A DNA stretch of 64,000 nt from Onstottus_B sp049273855 (GTDB lineage Bacteria > Acidobacteriota > Blastocatellia > UBA7656): contig JBASRN010000022.1 of the NCBI GenBank assembly GCA_049273855.1, forward strand, positions 15,888-79,887, given 5' to 3'. Below are positions 1 to 7,869 of this stretch, in pieces. The number at the start of each line of letters is the position of its first letter. The first letter of the stretch is position 1. The notes beneath the pieces are model-generated. The model was not told the origin of the DNA. It did no database searches and saw only the letters and a program-made list of their open reading frames with translations. Position numbers and translations under genes: made by a program.

Positions 1-621
1 CTCATCTCCTTCGGCGCCAACCTGAGGAGTAAACAAGCTGAAAAGAATCTGCTTTACTTCAGGCCTGCTCGACCAGAAGTGTAGAAACTCTTCAAAGTAC
101 CCCTGGCGACTCGCCATCTGACCCGTGACGGTACAGTGGATCGAGATCTGTTGGCCGGCAATGCTTCGCAATATTCGCTCGTAAGTCGCTGGCGCTCTCC
201 GGATGTCATGCTCCGGCTGAAGCCCATCGATGGAGACGACGAGGAACAGATTCTCGATTTGACTCCACGCCTGAGGAATATCGCGGACCGCGCTGGTCAC
301 AAGCTGTACCGCTATTCGCATCTTGCTCAGCCGCGGCAGCAGAATGTCCAGCTCGCGAAAACGTACAAGCGGCTCGCCGCCAACGATCGAGATGTGGAGC
401 GGCCGATATCGGCGTGCGAGCGCTAAAACGCCGTCGATCAGCATCTCTCCTTTATAGTCGGAGAGCGTTCTTAGCGGTCCAAGCTGATGAAGGTGCTCAG
501 GCTCGTAGGCGTAGCAACCTGGGCAGCGAAGCGGACACTCGCGGGTAATCTCAATTGACAACGATGGGTAACGTCCTCCCAGAATCCGTCCCCACGCTCT
601 AAGAATGTCACTTGTTTTCAT
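1..621 (-). CDS. Radical SAM protein, 5' part (runs off the window)
   Basis: The reverse strand is open for 207 codons from an ATG at 621 to the window edge without a stop, so the C-terminus is missing. Residues about 28-36 read ECPLRCPGC, the CxxxCxxC cluster motif of radical SAM enzymes that binds the 4Fe-4S/SAM centre. A glycine-rich GGEP-like stretch (VGGEPL) follows about 50 residues later, as expected for the SAM-binding strand, and a SIDG motif further on fits the TIM barrel. The substrate cannot be told from this half. The gene is divergent from the kdpD half at 858. A plus-strand reading frame at 136-426 is its antisense shadow. Confidence 0.8.
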   Translation of the reverse strand, partial: MKTSDILRAWGRILGGRYPSLSIEITRECPLRCPGCYAYEPEHLHQLGPLRTLSDYKGEMLIDGVLALARRYRPLHISIVGGEPLVRFRELDILLPRLSKMRIAVQLVTSAVRDIPQAWSQIENLFLVVSIDGLQPEHDIRRAPATYERILRSIAGQQISIHCTVTGQMASRQGYFEEFLHFWSSRPEVKQILFSLFTPQVGAEGDE

Positions 622-649
622 CTTGATTCTAACGCTGCCCTACTGGCCA

Positions 650-671
650 CAAGTGTCTGCCAGAACACTTG
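650..671. promoter_or_regulatory. 7-bp perfect inverted repeat, possible operator
   Basis: CAAGTGT (650-656) and ACACTTG (665-671) form a perfect inverted repeat with an 8-bp spacer, 29 bp upstream of the radical SAM start and in the divergent intergenic region before kdpD. The size suits a dimeric regulator. No factor can be assigned. Confidence 0.3.
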
Positions 672-857
672 GTTGGGGACATTCACCCTATCATCTGCGA
701 TCCGAGCAGCACAAACAGGTTCTTGAAAGCGCGAAGCTAATCAAGGTCGCGGTTGCAGAGACTCGAATCAAAATTCTGGACTAATCGTCCTGCAGCGAAC
801 CGCTTTGCTGAGTTGCTTATTGCTGCTCTATGCTATCTTGGTTGAAAGTTGAGTCAT

Positions 858-2123
858 ATGAGACCGCGGTTGCTTCATGCAGCGGGAGGGTATCTTGTAG
901 CCGTGCTGGGCATCGGCGCAGCCACCGGCGTGCTCAAGCTTTTCCGGACTCACGCCAACACCACAACAGTGGCTCTTGCGTTCCTGTTGATCATCCTCTT
1001 CGTCGCTACGAAGTTTGGATCTCGACCCGCTGTCGGCGCCGCTTTGGCGGGAGTGTTCTGCTTTAACTTTTTCTTCCTTCCTCCCTTTGCCACTCTCACG
1101 ATCGCCGACCCGGAGAACTGGGTTGCGCTGGTTGCGTTTCTTATCACCGCCGTCACCGCCGGCGAGCTTTCAGCCCGCGCGAAACGGCGAGCCGAAGAGG
1201 CCGAAGCCGGGCGGCGAGAAATCGAGCGCTTGTACACCGAGCTGCGCAACGCTTTCGAGCAGGCCAGCCAGGCTGAAGCGCTGCGACGAAGCGAGCGGCT
1301 CAAGTCCGCGCTGCTCGATGCCGTGACCCACGATATCCGCACCCCACTCACTTCGATCAAGGCGTCAGTCACCACCCTATTGGACGAGTTGCGCGCACGC
1401 AGGGACGACACGGCGAAGCTCGATGCCGAAGGCCGGCGCGAGATGTTGGAAGTGATCGACGAAGAGGCGGACCGCTTGAACAGGTTTGTCGAGGGCCTGG
1501 TCGAGCTTGCGCGCATAGAAGCAGGCCAGCTCGAGCTTCGGCGCCGATGGGGAACCGTTGACGAGATCGTTATGACCGCGCTCGAACGCGCTGAGCCGCT
1601 GACTCGCAGCCACGCGGTCGAAGTGTCGATCGAAAAAGATCTGCCCGTCGTTCGCGTTGACGCCAAAGCTGTAGCCGAGGTCCTCTACACCCTTCTCGAC
1701 AATGCCGCCAAGTACTCGCCGAAGGGAACGCGCATCAAAGTCAGCGCCAGCCAGGCTGATGAAATGATGCGGCTGACGGTTGAAGACGAGGGACCGGGAG
1801 TTCCAACTGCGCTGCGTGAGCGCGTGTTTGACAAGTTCTTTCGTGCGATGCGAGACGGCGATATGGGTGCACAGCCCTCGGGAACGGGGATGGGGCTTGC
1901 GATCGCGCGCGGGATTGTTGAAGCTCACGGCGGGCGCATCTGGGTTGACGACGGCAGCGGCGGACGCGGGACGCGAGTGGCGCTCACATTGCCCGTCGGC
2001 GATGAAGACGAAGGCAGCGGTACGCAGATAGAAGAAGCGAACGTCGGCGAGAGTCTTTTAACACGGCCGGAGCCCGGCACGATGGAAAGTCATGAACGAG
2101 AAGCAACGAATCCTGATCGTTGA
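858..2123 (+). CDS. kdpD: KdpD C-terminal half: membrane histidine kinase (DUF4118, HisKA, HATPase)
   Basis: Sensor histidine kinase of 421 aa that should phosphorylate KdpE in response to potassium limitation or ionic stress. Four closely packed membrane segments (about residues 5-115) form the DUF4118 domain typical of KdpD. A linker coiled coil follows, then the H-box THDIRTPLTSIKAS with His158, the N-box LLDNAAKYSP, the G1 box EDEGPGVP and the G2 box GTGMGLAIA. The usual N-terminal KdpD sensor and Usp domains are absent and are encoded separately at 12642-13787, so kdpD is split. ATG 858 was chosen. A TTG lies three codons upstream, and neither start has a strong ribosome site. The 3' end overlaps kdpE by 32 bp. 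Confidence 0.9.
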   Translation: MRPRLLHAAGGYLVAVLGIGAATGVLKLFRTHANTTTVALAFLLIILFVATKFGSRPAVGAALAGVFCFNFFFLPPFATLTIADPENWVALVAFLITAVTAGELSARAKRRAEEAEAGRREIERLYTELRNAFEQASQAEALRRSERLKSALLDAVTHDIRTPLTSIKASVTTLLDELRARRDDTAKLDAEGRREMLEVIDEEADRLNRFVEGLVELARIEAGQLELRRRWGTVDEIVMTALERAEPLTRSHAVEVSIEKDLPVVRVDAKAVAEVLYTLLDNAAKYSPKGTRIKVSASQADEMMRLTVEDEGPGVPTALRERVFDKFFRAMRDGDMGAQPSGTGMGLAIARGIVEAHGGRIWVDDGSGGRGTRVALTLPVGDEDEGSGTQIEEANVGESLLTRPEPGTMESHEREATNPDR

Positions 2124-2793
2124 CGACGAGCCGCAAATCACTCGAGTGCTGCGAACAAGCTTGACCAGTCACGGCTACGACGTGCGAAGCGCCGCCGACG
2201 GCGAGTCCGCGCTCGAGACGTTTGGCGATTGGCGCCCTGATCTCGTTATCACCGACCTCTCGATGCCCAACCTCAACGGCATCGAGCTGTGCCGGCGGCT
2301 GCGAAAGGTCTCGACGGTTCCAATAGTCGTGCTCTCCGTGAAGGGCGAAGAGAAGACCAAGGTCGAAGCGCTCGACGCAGGCGCGGACGACTATGTCACG
2401 AAGCCGTTTGGCATGGACGAGTTGCTTGCTCGCGTTCGAGCGGCGCTGCGGCGCACAACCGAGCTTCAGACTGACGATCCGGCTTCAACGGCGTTGGAGG
2501 CCGGAGACTTTCGAGTAGACCTCGAAACTCGCAGCGTTATGGTAGAGGATCGGCAGGTTCATCTCACGCCGAAAGAGTACGACCTGCTGGTTTACTTGAT
2601 CCGCCATCCCGGGAAGGTGCTCACGCATCGCACGCTGCTCGCCGCGGTGTGGGGCGGCAACTACGTCGAGCAGACCGAGTACCTGCGAGTGTTCATCGGG
2701 CAACTCAGAAAGAAGATCGAACTGGACTCTTCTTCGCCTCGTTACATCCTCACCGAGCCATGGATCGGCTATCGCTTTGATCCAGGCGAATGA
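2092..2793 (+). CDS. kdpE: KdpE response regulator (OmpR/PhoB family)
   Basis: A 233-aa protein with an N-terminal receiver and a C-terminal winged-helix DNA-binding domain. The receiver shows the acidic pair (VDDEPQ), phospho-acceptor Asp55 in VITDLSMPN, and the conserved Lys in YVTKPFG. The winged helix spans about residues 135-230 (LTPKEYDLLVYLIRHPG; GYRFDPGE). It overlaps the upstream kinase, so the pair is co-translated. KdpE activates kdpFABC. Its likely binding sites here are the four-repeat arrays at 2883-2921 and 13819-13857. Confidence 0.93.
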   Translation: MNEKQRILIVDDEPQITRVLRTSLTSHGYDVRSAADGESALETFGDWRPDLVITDLSMPNLNGIELCRRLRKVSTVPIVVLSVKGEEKTKVEALDAGADDYVTKPFGMDELLARVRAALRRTTELQTDDPASTALEAGDFRVDLETRSVMVEDRQVHLTPKEYDLLVYLIRHPGKVLTHRTLLAAVWGGNYVEQTEYLRVFIGQLRKKIELDSSSPRYILTEPWIGYRFDPGE

Positions 2794-2882
2794 TTCCTTG
2801 CCATTTCCCTTCTGATTGCGATTTGGGTTTCACGCAAAGCCGCAAAGGATCGCAAAGTCGCCTCTCGACGTTCGCCTTCTTC

Positions 2883-2921
2883 CTTACGAACTCTTTATCA
2901 GACTTTTACACCGGTCTTACG
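2883..2921 (+). promoter_or_regulatory. Putative KdpE box: four TTAY repeats at 11-bp spacing
   Basis: TTAC, TTAT, TTAC and TTAC begin at 2884, 2895, 2906 and 2917, exactly 11 bp apart, within CTTACG/CTTTAT/CTTTTAC/CTTACG. Eleven-bp direct repeats are the usual target of OmpR/PhoB-family regulators. A TAGCCT hexamer at 2932-2937 could be the -10, about 10 bp past the last repeat, where pho-type activator boxes sit. The array follows kdpE and precedes the small-ORF/porin/kdp operon. A second array with the same spacing lies at 13819-13857. Confidence 0.6.
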
Positions 2922-2999
2922 CGCGCGGTGCTAGCCTGATCGTGTAAACCAGAGCCGCCAACCGAGCCTGCTCCGGAGTCGAGGTGTGAAGGAAGCAAC

Positions 3000-3290
3000 A
3001 TGCAAAAGAATGAGCTGATCGGCATAGTCGGAGTATTTGTTCTGACCTTTTGCTTGATCGCGCTGTATCACTTAATAGGTAAGTTAGGCCGCCACCGTAA
3101 GCGTTACGGCGCTCAGATAAAGCGGGCCAAACAACCCGAGGATCGGCGGCCAGATCACGATCCGCGCAGGACTTTTGGCAAGGATGACGCCTGGCTTTTA
3201 TGGAGTCAGGAACTCGACGAGCGAGCCGGTCCATCGAAGCCTGGCTTCCCCGACCACCGCGAAACAAGGGGCTCTTGGCTACGTTCGTGA
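3000..3290 (+). CDS. Small membrane-anchored protein, unknown function
   Basis: A 96-aa ORF with one hydrophobic segment at residues 6-26 followed by a long basic, charged tail. AAGGAAG sits 5 bp before the ATG. It is the first ORF downstream of the putative KdpE box and heads the run of small genes leading to the porin and kdpFABC. I do not recognise the family. It could be a membrane peptide tied to the potassium system. The hydrophobic segment and ribosome site support a real gene, but the tail composition resembles non-coding translation, so the 3' part is uncertain. Confidence 0.45.
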   Translation: MQKNELIGIVGVFVLTFCLIALYHLIGKLGRHRKRYGAQIKRAKQPEDRRPDHDPRRTFGKDDAWLLWSQELDERAGPSKPGFPDHRETRGSWLRS

Positions 3291-3323
3291 GAGTCGTTAG
3301 AGCGATGGTACGTTTCACACGAG

Positions 3324-3524
3324 GTGAATCCCCTGAGTTGGTCAGAAATCAAGAAAGCTGTTGAGCAGGCTAGCATTGCTGACGAGGAGGAAGTCGCAGT
3401 CATTCAATGTCAGGCGCATGACGGAAACAAGGCGCTTCACAAGATCAAACTCGGAAAGTTCGTAAAGCTCGCCGAGAACGTTTCGGAAAGCGCGCGAGAA
3501 GAAGCTAGTGGATGCACTTGCTGA
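3324..3524 (+). CDS. Small acidic protein, unknown function
   Basis: A 66-aa ORF from GTG 3324, with TTG 3338 as an alternative start. The sequence has balanced, protein-like composition: an amphipathic helix (EIKKAVEQASIADEEEVAVI) and then a lysine-rich segment, ending in SGCTC with two cysteines. No known family is recognised. It lies 33 bp after the previous small ORF and 19 bp before the next, in the same putative operon. Confidence 0.4.
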   Translation: MNPLSWSEIKKAVEQASIADEEEVAVIQCQAHDGNKALHKIKLGKFVKLAENVSESAREEASGCTC

Positions 3525-3543
3525 CTTCGAAGGAGGAATTAGC

Positions 3544-3678
3544 ATGACGTGGTTTCGCTACGCCCGTACAACCGACACGCGACTCGACATAGAGCGCGAG
3601 CACGAAACATCCTGTAGCCCGAGCGGTCAGAACCCCAAAAAGGAATCGGGTTTCAGCAGGACTGCTGAGAGAAGATGA
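3544..3678 (+). CDS. 44-aa ORF with strong ribosome site, coupled to the porin
   Basis: ATG 3544 is preceded by AGGAGG with 7-bp spacing, one of the best ribosome sites in the operon. The 44-residue product is hydrophilic and has no recognised family. Its stop codon (TGA 3676-3678) overlaps an ATG at 3675 that is in frame with the porin, giving an ATGA junction. It may be a leader peptide whose translation couples to the porin, or a small protein in its own right. Confidence 0.4.
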   Translation: MTWFRYARTTDTRLDIEREHETSCSPSGQNPKKESGFSRTAERR

Positions 3679-3698
3679 GTGACGATTCGGAGGTCAAT

Positions 3699-5219
3699 GT
3701 GAAACTGATCAGTCGTTTTGTTTTCGCATCCATTTTCTCGGCGTTCCTTGCCGGCGATTCAATCGCCAGGCAGATGGACGGCAATAAGCCCAAGCAAGTA
3801 GTCGCCGCCGCTACTACAACCGGTCCGGCCTCCACAGCCGTGAAGAGCGGTTCTTGCGACAGCAACAACGCCCCGGAGCCAGGCGAGCGTGAGCGATTGT
3901 TGATGGAGCGAATTGACAGGCTCGAGCAAAGACTCGCCGAGCTTGAAACCCGCCGCGAAGGTAGGCCGGCCGCTGAGCAGCCGCAGGCTGCCTCGACAAC
4001 TACGCCGATTGCGGCTCATTCCGCGGAGGGAGTCGCAACGGGCGGGACCACTCAGGCCGCTCCCGAACCAACGCAGATCAGCACGGAAGACCGCGGTGTG
4101 CTCGACTTCCTGCGTGATACAACCTTCAACGTCTCGCTTGATGGATACTACGGCTACAACTTCAACAAGCCTATCGGCCGAATCAACCTGCTTCGCGCAT
4201 ACGACGTGATGAGCAACAGCTTCAGCCTGAATCAGGCGTCGGTGTTCATCGAGCGAGCGCCCAACGTGGAAGCCGGGCGCCGCTTCGGAGCGCGACTCGA
4301 CCTGATGTACGGTCAGGCAACCGAGACGGTTCAGGGCAGCGCGGCAAACGAACTGCGGCCGCAAGTTTATCGCCCGGTGTGGCAAGCCTTTGGCACCTAC
4401 ATCGCTCCGGTTGGCAAGGGCATCACGCTCGACTTTGGCAAGTTTGCAAGCAGTCTGGGCTATGAGACGAACTACAGCAAGGACAACTACAACTATTCGC
4501 GTTCGTATTACTTCAACTTTCTGCCCTTTTATCACATGGGCTTGCGGGCGAAGTATCCAGTCAACGACAAGGTCACGGTCATGTACCACCTAATGAACGG
4601 CATTCAGCAATCGGAGGACTTCAACGGATTCAAGTCGCAGCACTTCGCGGTTATCCTGACGCCGGTCAAACAAGTGACGTGGCAGGTGAATTACTACGTC
4701 GGCCAAGAGCAGCGCGACCTCGTGCCCGAGCTAAACCCAGGCATTCCTGGTTTGCCGACCCAGCCAGGGCTTTCAACCAACATTATTCGGCCTGTGCCGA
4801 ACGGGCGGCTGCATATCTTCGATACGTATGCGACCTGGAACGTGACCGATAAGCTGATCCTGGCTGCCGAAGGCGACTACGTCGTCAATCGTGTGCAGGA
4901 CTTCTCTGCGCTGCACATAAGCGGCGGGGTGGCTTACGCGCGGTATCAGTTGACCCCCAGGTTCGCGCTCGCCGGTCGCGGGGAGTATCTATCGGACCGG
5001 GGTGGACTCTTCAGCGGCGTAACGCAGGCGCTTAAGGAAACGACGCTGACTGGCGAATTCAAGCTTGCCGACGGATTCCTGCTGCGCGCCGAGTGGCGCC
5101 GTGATTTTTCAAACCAACCGTTCTTCCTGACTGAGACAGAAGGCGTTTTGAAGAAGGCGCAGAACACCGCAACTCTCGGGTTGATTTGGTGGGTAGGTCG
5201 GAAGGAAGGCGCGTGGTAG
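3699..5219 (+). CDS. Outer-membrane beta-barrel porin (BBP2/OmpL-like)
   Basis: GTG 3699 has GGAGG 5 bp upstream and gives a normal signal peptide (MKLISRFVFASIFSAFLAG). An ATG at 3675, overlapping the upstream stop, would add eight acidic residues and is less likely. After the signal come a low-complexity stretch, a short coiled coil (ERIDRLEQRLAELE) that may contact peptidoglycan or trimerise, and a Pro/Ala linker. A C-terminal barrel of alternating aromatic strands follows (DGYYGYNFNKPIGRINLLRA; GKFASSLGYETNYSKDNYNY; FLPFYHMGLRAKYPV), typical of the putative beta-barrel porin-2 family. It lies in the kdp operon, so it probably supplies outer-membrane permeability for potassium uptake. That role is inferred from position only. 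Confidence 0.85.
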   Translation: MKLISRFVFASIFSAFLAGDSIARQMDGNKPKQVVAAATTTGPASTAVKSGSCDSNNAPEPGERERLLMERIDRLEQRLAELETRREGRPAAEQPQAASTTTPIAAHSAEGVATGGTTQAAPEPTQISTEDRGVLDFLRDTTFNVSLDGYYGYNFNKPIGRINLLRAYDVMSNSFSLNQASVFIERAPNVEAGRRFGARLDLMYGQATETVQGSAANELRPQVYRPVWQAFGTYIAPVGKGITLDFGKFASSLGYETNYSKDNYNYSRSYYFNFLPFYHMGLRAKYPVNDKVTVMYHLMNGIQQSEDFNGFKSQHFAVILTPVKQVTWQVNYYVGQEQRDLVPELNPGIPGLPTQPGLSTNIIRPVPNGRLHIFDTYATWNVTDKLILAAEGDYVVNRVQDFSALHISGGVAYARYQLTPRFALAGRGEYLSDRGGLFSGVTQALKETTLTGEFKLADGFLLRAEWRRDFSNQPFFLTETEGVLKKAQNTATLGLIWWVGRKEGAW

Positions 5220-5287
5220 AGGGGTTTGACGATGATTGAGGTCTACGCGCGTCGATTGAAACGGCTCAAAATCAGAGTGAGGATAAA

Positions 5288-5554
5288 ATGACGAGGCGAA
5301 CGCATCGGATTAGCCGATTAAGAAGACAAATACACCAAAGGGAACTAGAGTTGTTCCTTAATGCACAGGCTCAGGATTCATCTCTGTTAGGCGAAGGGCG
5401 AGAGAGCGTCCCGTCGAGATGGGGTTTAGTCAAGCGAGCACTGGTGAGCTTTCTCAAAGATCTTGACCGCTTTATAGATTCTCTACTCGCACGTTATATC
5501 GTCCGTCGCGAGACTCGCCGAGGCAGGGCACCAGTCAAACAAGAACGACACTGA
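5288..5554 (+). CDS. Small very basic protein, unknown
   Basis: An 88-aa Arg-rich ORF preceded by TGAGGA at 4-bp spacing from ATG 5288. It is predicted to be mostly helical (RRQIHQRELELFLNAQAQ; GLVKRALVSFLKDLDRFIDS), with no signal peptide. It sits between the porin and the small kdp peptides in the same direction with short gaps, so it is probably co-transcribed. No family is recognised. Confidence 0.45.
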   Translation: MTRRTHRISRLRRQIHQRELELFLNAQAQDSSLLGEGRESVPSRWGLVKRALVSFLKDLDRFIDSLLARYIVRRETRRGRAPVKQERH

Positions 5555-5561
5555 AGGAGGG

Positions 5562-5651
5562 ATGAAGATGTTAGACCTGATATTCATCGTGTTGGTCGTC
5601 TTTTTCTTTGCTGTTGCGTTTTGGTATGTGCGCTTCTGCGAGCGAGTGTAG
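5562..5651 (+). CDS. 29-aa single-span membrane peptide (KdpF-like)
   Basis: The ORF from ATG 5562 encodes MKMLDLIFIVLVVFFFAVAF followed by WYVRFCERV. It has one transmembrane helix and a short basic tail with a Cys. AAGGAGG lies just upstream. Similar one-helix peptides ending in a C-D/E-R motif are commonly found beside kdpF in this kind of operon. It could be an accessory subunit that stabilises the KdpABC complex, as KdpF does. The assignment rests on size, hydrophobicity and position. Confidence 0.55.
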   Translation: MKMLDLIFIVLVVFFFAVAFWYVRFCERV

Positions 5652-5663
5652 GAAGGAGTAAAT

Positions 5664-5774
5664 ATGGATCAGGAAGAAGTCAAACTAGGAATCATAGCTT
5701 TGATCCTGCTTGCGTCATACGGTGCCTTGCTGTTTGAGGAGGCTTATCGAAATAACACGCGGAGAAAGCAATGA
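5664..5774 (+). CDS. 36-aa single-span membrane peptide
   Basis: ATG 5664 is preceded by GGAAGGAG. The product has an acidic N-terminus (MDQEEVKLG), one transmembrane helix (IIALILLASYGALLF) and a basic tail (RNNTRRKQ), giving an N-out/C-in charge pattern. Its stop overlaps the start of kdpF (ATGA at 5771-5774), so the two are translationally coupled. It has no known family and is probably another small partner of the Kdp ATPase. Confidence 0.5.
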   Translation: MDQEEVKLGIIALILLASYGALLFEEAYRNNTRRKQ

Positions 5775-5860
5775 ATGTGGAATACATCATCAGCGGAATC
5801 GTCGCACTGTTGCTGCTTGCGTACCTGACGTACGCGCTGCTCAAACCGGAGAAGTTTTGA
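5771..5860 (+). CDS. kdpF: KdpF, small subunit of the K+-transporting ATPase
   Basis: A 29-aa peptide starting MNVEYIISGIVALLLLAYLT and ending YALLKPEKF. One membrane helix followed by YALL(K/R)PE(K/R)F is the KdpF signature. KdpF stabilises the KdpFABC complex in the inner membrane. Its ATG overlaps the stop of the preceding peptide. Confidence 0.9.
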   Translation: MNVEYIISGIVALLLLAYLTYALLKPEKF

Positions 5861-5878
5861 CGGCGCTTGTACGGGCGC

Positions 5879-5946
5879 CCCTCCTTAGAAGCCTACCCGT
5901 AAGCTGTTGATTCCATTCAACAGCGTTCCGTGGTTTCTAAGGAGGG
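5879..5946 (+). promoter_or_regulatory. Nested hairpin between kdpF and kdpA that pairs a perfect Shine-Dalgarno
   Basis: CCCTCCTTAGAA (5879-5890) is perfectly complementary to TTCTAAGGAGGG (5935-5946). Inside, GCTGTTGA (5903-5910) pairs with TCAACAGC (5917-5924). The outer right arm holds TAAGGAGG, a full Shine-Dalgarno, and the left arm therefore mimics the anti-Shine-Dalgarno. The hairpin ends 24 bp before the kdpA ATG, which has its own GGTGGAG. Possible roles are translational control of kdpA, an RNA-processing site, or an intra-operon attenuator. Confidence 0.5.
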
Positions 5947-5970
5947 AAGCCCTTACAGGTGGAGAACACG

Positions 5971-7764
5971 ATGACACTCAACGGATTCTTACAACTTGCG
6001 GTTTACTTTCTGGTGCTGGTCGCGATAACGAAACCGCTTGGAGTCTATATGGCCCGAGTCTTCGAGGGCGAGAAGACTTTCATGAACCGCGTGGTTGGGC
6101 CAATCGAGCGGCTGATCTATCGTTTGTGCCGCGTCGATGCTTCAAGCGAGCAACACTGGACTACTTACACGGCGGCGATGCTGATGTTCAGCGTGGTCTC
6201 GCTGCTCGTTCTTTACCTGCTTCAGCGGGTCCAATACTATCTGCCGCTCAACCCGCAGGAGTTCGCAGGAGTCAAACCCGACCTCGCCTTCAACACCGCC
6301 GTGAGCTTCACCACCAACACCAACTGGCAGGCGTACTCAGGCGAATCGACGATGAGTTACCTGGTGCAGATGGCGGGACTGGCTTTTCACAACTTCACAT
6401 CCGCGGCCACAGGCATAGTCCTGGCGATCGCCTTTATTCGCGGCATCGCGCGACGCGAGGCAGAGACGATCGGCAACTTCTGGGTTGATCTTACCCGGTG
6501 CTCGCTCTACGTGCTGTTGCCGCTGTGCTTCGTCGGAGCATTGGCGCTTGTGTCGCAAGGTGTCGTTCAGAACTTCAAGCCTTACACACAAGCCGCGTTG
6601 ATCGAACCGCAGCAGGTCACAAAGACCGACGCCGACACCGGAGAAGAAAAGACCGAGACCCAGACAGACCAGACGATCGCTCAGGGGCCGGTTGCTTCTC
6701 AGGAGATCATCAAGGAAATGGGAACAAACGGCGGGGGATTCTTCAACGCGAATTCGTCGCATCCCTTTGAGAACCCGACCCCCCTGTCGAACTTTCTCGA
6801 GATAGTGGCGATCTTTTCGATCGGTTCGGGGCTGACCTACACCCTTGGTCGGATGACCGGCAATCAAAGACATGGCTGGGCAGTGTTCGCGACGATGTCG
6901 ATTCTTTTTCTCGGCGGCTTCTTCGTCGCTTACTACTTTGAGGGGCGCGGCAATCCCAACTTCAACCAGTACGGAATTACACAGAACGCTTCTCAAACCA
7001 CTAGTCTCGAACAGGCGGGCGGCAACATGGAAGGGAAGGAAGTTCGCTTCGGCATAATGAACTCAGCGCTGTTTGCGACGATTACGACGGATGCCTCGTG
7101 TGGCGCTATCAACTCCTGGCATGATTCATACACTCCGCTCGGCGGCATGATCCCGCTGTTGAACATCATGCTGGGAGAGATTATTTTCGGCGGTGTTGGG
7201 GCCGGTATGTACGGGATGTTGGTGATGATAGTACTGACAGTGTTCATAGCCGGTTTGATGGTCGGCCGCACACCGGAGTATCTCGGTAAGAAGATCGAAT
7301 CGAAGGACGTGAAGATGGCGATGCTCTATGTGCTCGTCTTTGCTCTATCGATCCTCTGTTTTTCAGCGTGGTCGAGCGCTGCTCCGTACGGTGCCTCTAA
7401 AGTCAACAACAGCGGACCGCACGGTCTGTCGGAGATTGTCTACGCTTACACTTCGGCGACCGGAAACAACGGCTCGGCGTTCGCGGGAATTAACGTCAAC
7501 ACGTATTGGTACAACACGACGCTTGGACTGGCGATGCTAGTCGGCAGATTCTTGATGATCATTCCGGCGATGGGAATCGCCGGGAATTTGGCGATGAAGA
7601 AGATCGTGCCGCCCTCGGCAGGGACGTTCCCGGTGTACACGCCGCTGTTCGTACTGCTGCTCATCGGCGTGATCCTGATCGTCGGTGCGCTGACGTTCTT
7701 CCCGATGCTGTCGCTCGGGCCCATAGTGGAGCATTACTTGATGAACTCCGGAACGACGTTCTGA
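5971..7764 (+). CDS. kdpA: KdpA, potassium-translocating subunit
   Basis: A 597-aa polytopic protein of the SKT superfamily that binds and conducts K+ in the KdpFABC pump. The four selectivity-filter regions are visible: VSFTTNTNWQAYSGES, EMGTNGGGFFNANSSHPFEN, TTDASCGAINSWHDSYTPLG and TSATGNNGSAFAGINVNT. It is slightly longer than the E. coli protein (557 aa), mainly through a charged Thr/Asp/Glu-rich loop just before the second filter region. ATG 5971 (MTLNGFLQ) matches the family start and has GGTGGAG upstream. A GTG at 5959 is less likely. Confidence 0.97.
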   Translation: MTLNGFLQLAVYFLVLVAITKPLGVYMARVFEGEKTFMNRVVGPIERLIYRLCRVDASSEQHWTTYTAAMLMFSVVSLLVLYLLQRVQYYLPLNPQEFAGVKPDLAFNTAVSFTTNTNWQAYSGESTMSYLVQMAGLAFHNFTSAATGIVLAIAFIRGIARREAETIGNFWVDLTRCSLYVLLPLCFVGALALVSQGVVQNFKPYTQAALIEPQQVTKTDADTGEEKTETQTDQTIAQGPVASQEIIKEMGTNGGGFFNANSSHPFENPTPLSNFLEIVAIFSIGSGLTYTLGRMTGNQRHGWAVFATMSILFLGGFFVAYYFEGRGNPNFNQYGITQNASQTTSLEQAGGNMEGKEVRFGIMNSALFATITTDASCGAINSWHDSYTPLGGMIPLLNIMLGEIIFGGVGAGMYGMLVMIVLTVFIAGLMVGRTPEYLGKKIESKDVKMAMLYVLVFALSILCFSAWSSAAPYGASKVNNSGPHGLSEIVYAYTSATGNNGSAFAGINVNTYWYNTTLGLAMLVGRFLMIIPAMGIAGNLAMKKIVPPSAGTFPVYTPLFVLLLIGVILIVGALTFFPMLSLGPIVEHYLMNSGTTF

Positions 7765-7866
7765 GGCCAAGTTTTCTGAGGCCAAGTTTCTGGTTTCTGG
7801 TTTGTGGTTGGAGCTTGGAGGAACTAGAAACCAAAAACTAGAAACCAGAGACCAGAGACCAGAGGA
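7759..7866. repeat. Tandem-repeat hairpin between kdpA and kdpB
   Basis: A 15-bp unit, TTCTGAGGCCAAGTT, occurs twice back to back (7759-7773, 7774-7788), and the first copy contains the kdpA stop codon. It is followed by heptads TTCTGGT TTCTGGT TTGTGGT. After a short centre come complementary heptads of the form ACTAGAA ACCAAAA ACTAGAA ACCAGAG ACCAGAG ACCAGAG. The whole folds into an imperfect hairpin of roughly 7-nt tandem units. It separates two genes of one complex and leaves only 3 bp before the kdpB ATG. Confidence 0.7.
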
Positions 7867-7869
7867 TTC

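Noticed and set aside
136..426. Plus-strand frame of 96 codons
   Set aside because: It is antisense to the clear radical SAM reading frame on the minus strand, which carries CxxxCxxC and runs off the edge.
950..1666. Long minus-strand open frame across the kdpD kinase
   Set aside because: GC-rich third-position bias opens antisense frames. The plus-strand protein has all kinase boxes, and the antisense product is Ser/Arg-rich without a fold.
5861..5970. Cyclic di-AMP (ydaO-type) riboswitch before kdpA
   Set aside because: The region has a nested hairpin but is too short and lacks the conserved ydaO core as far as I can judge.
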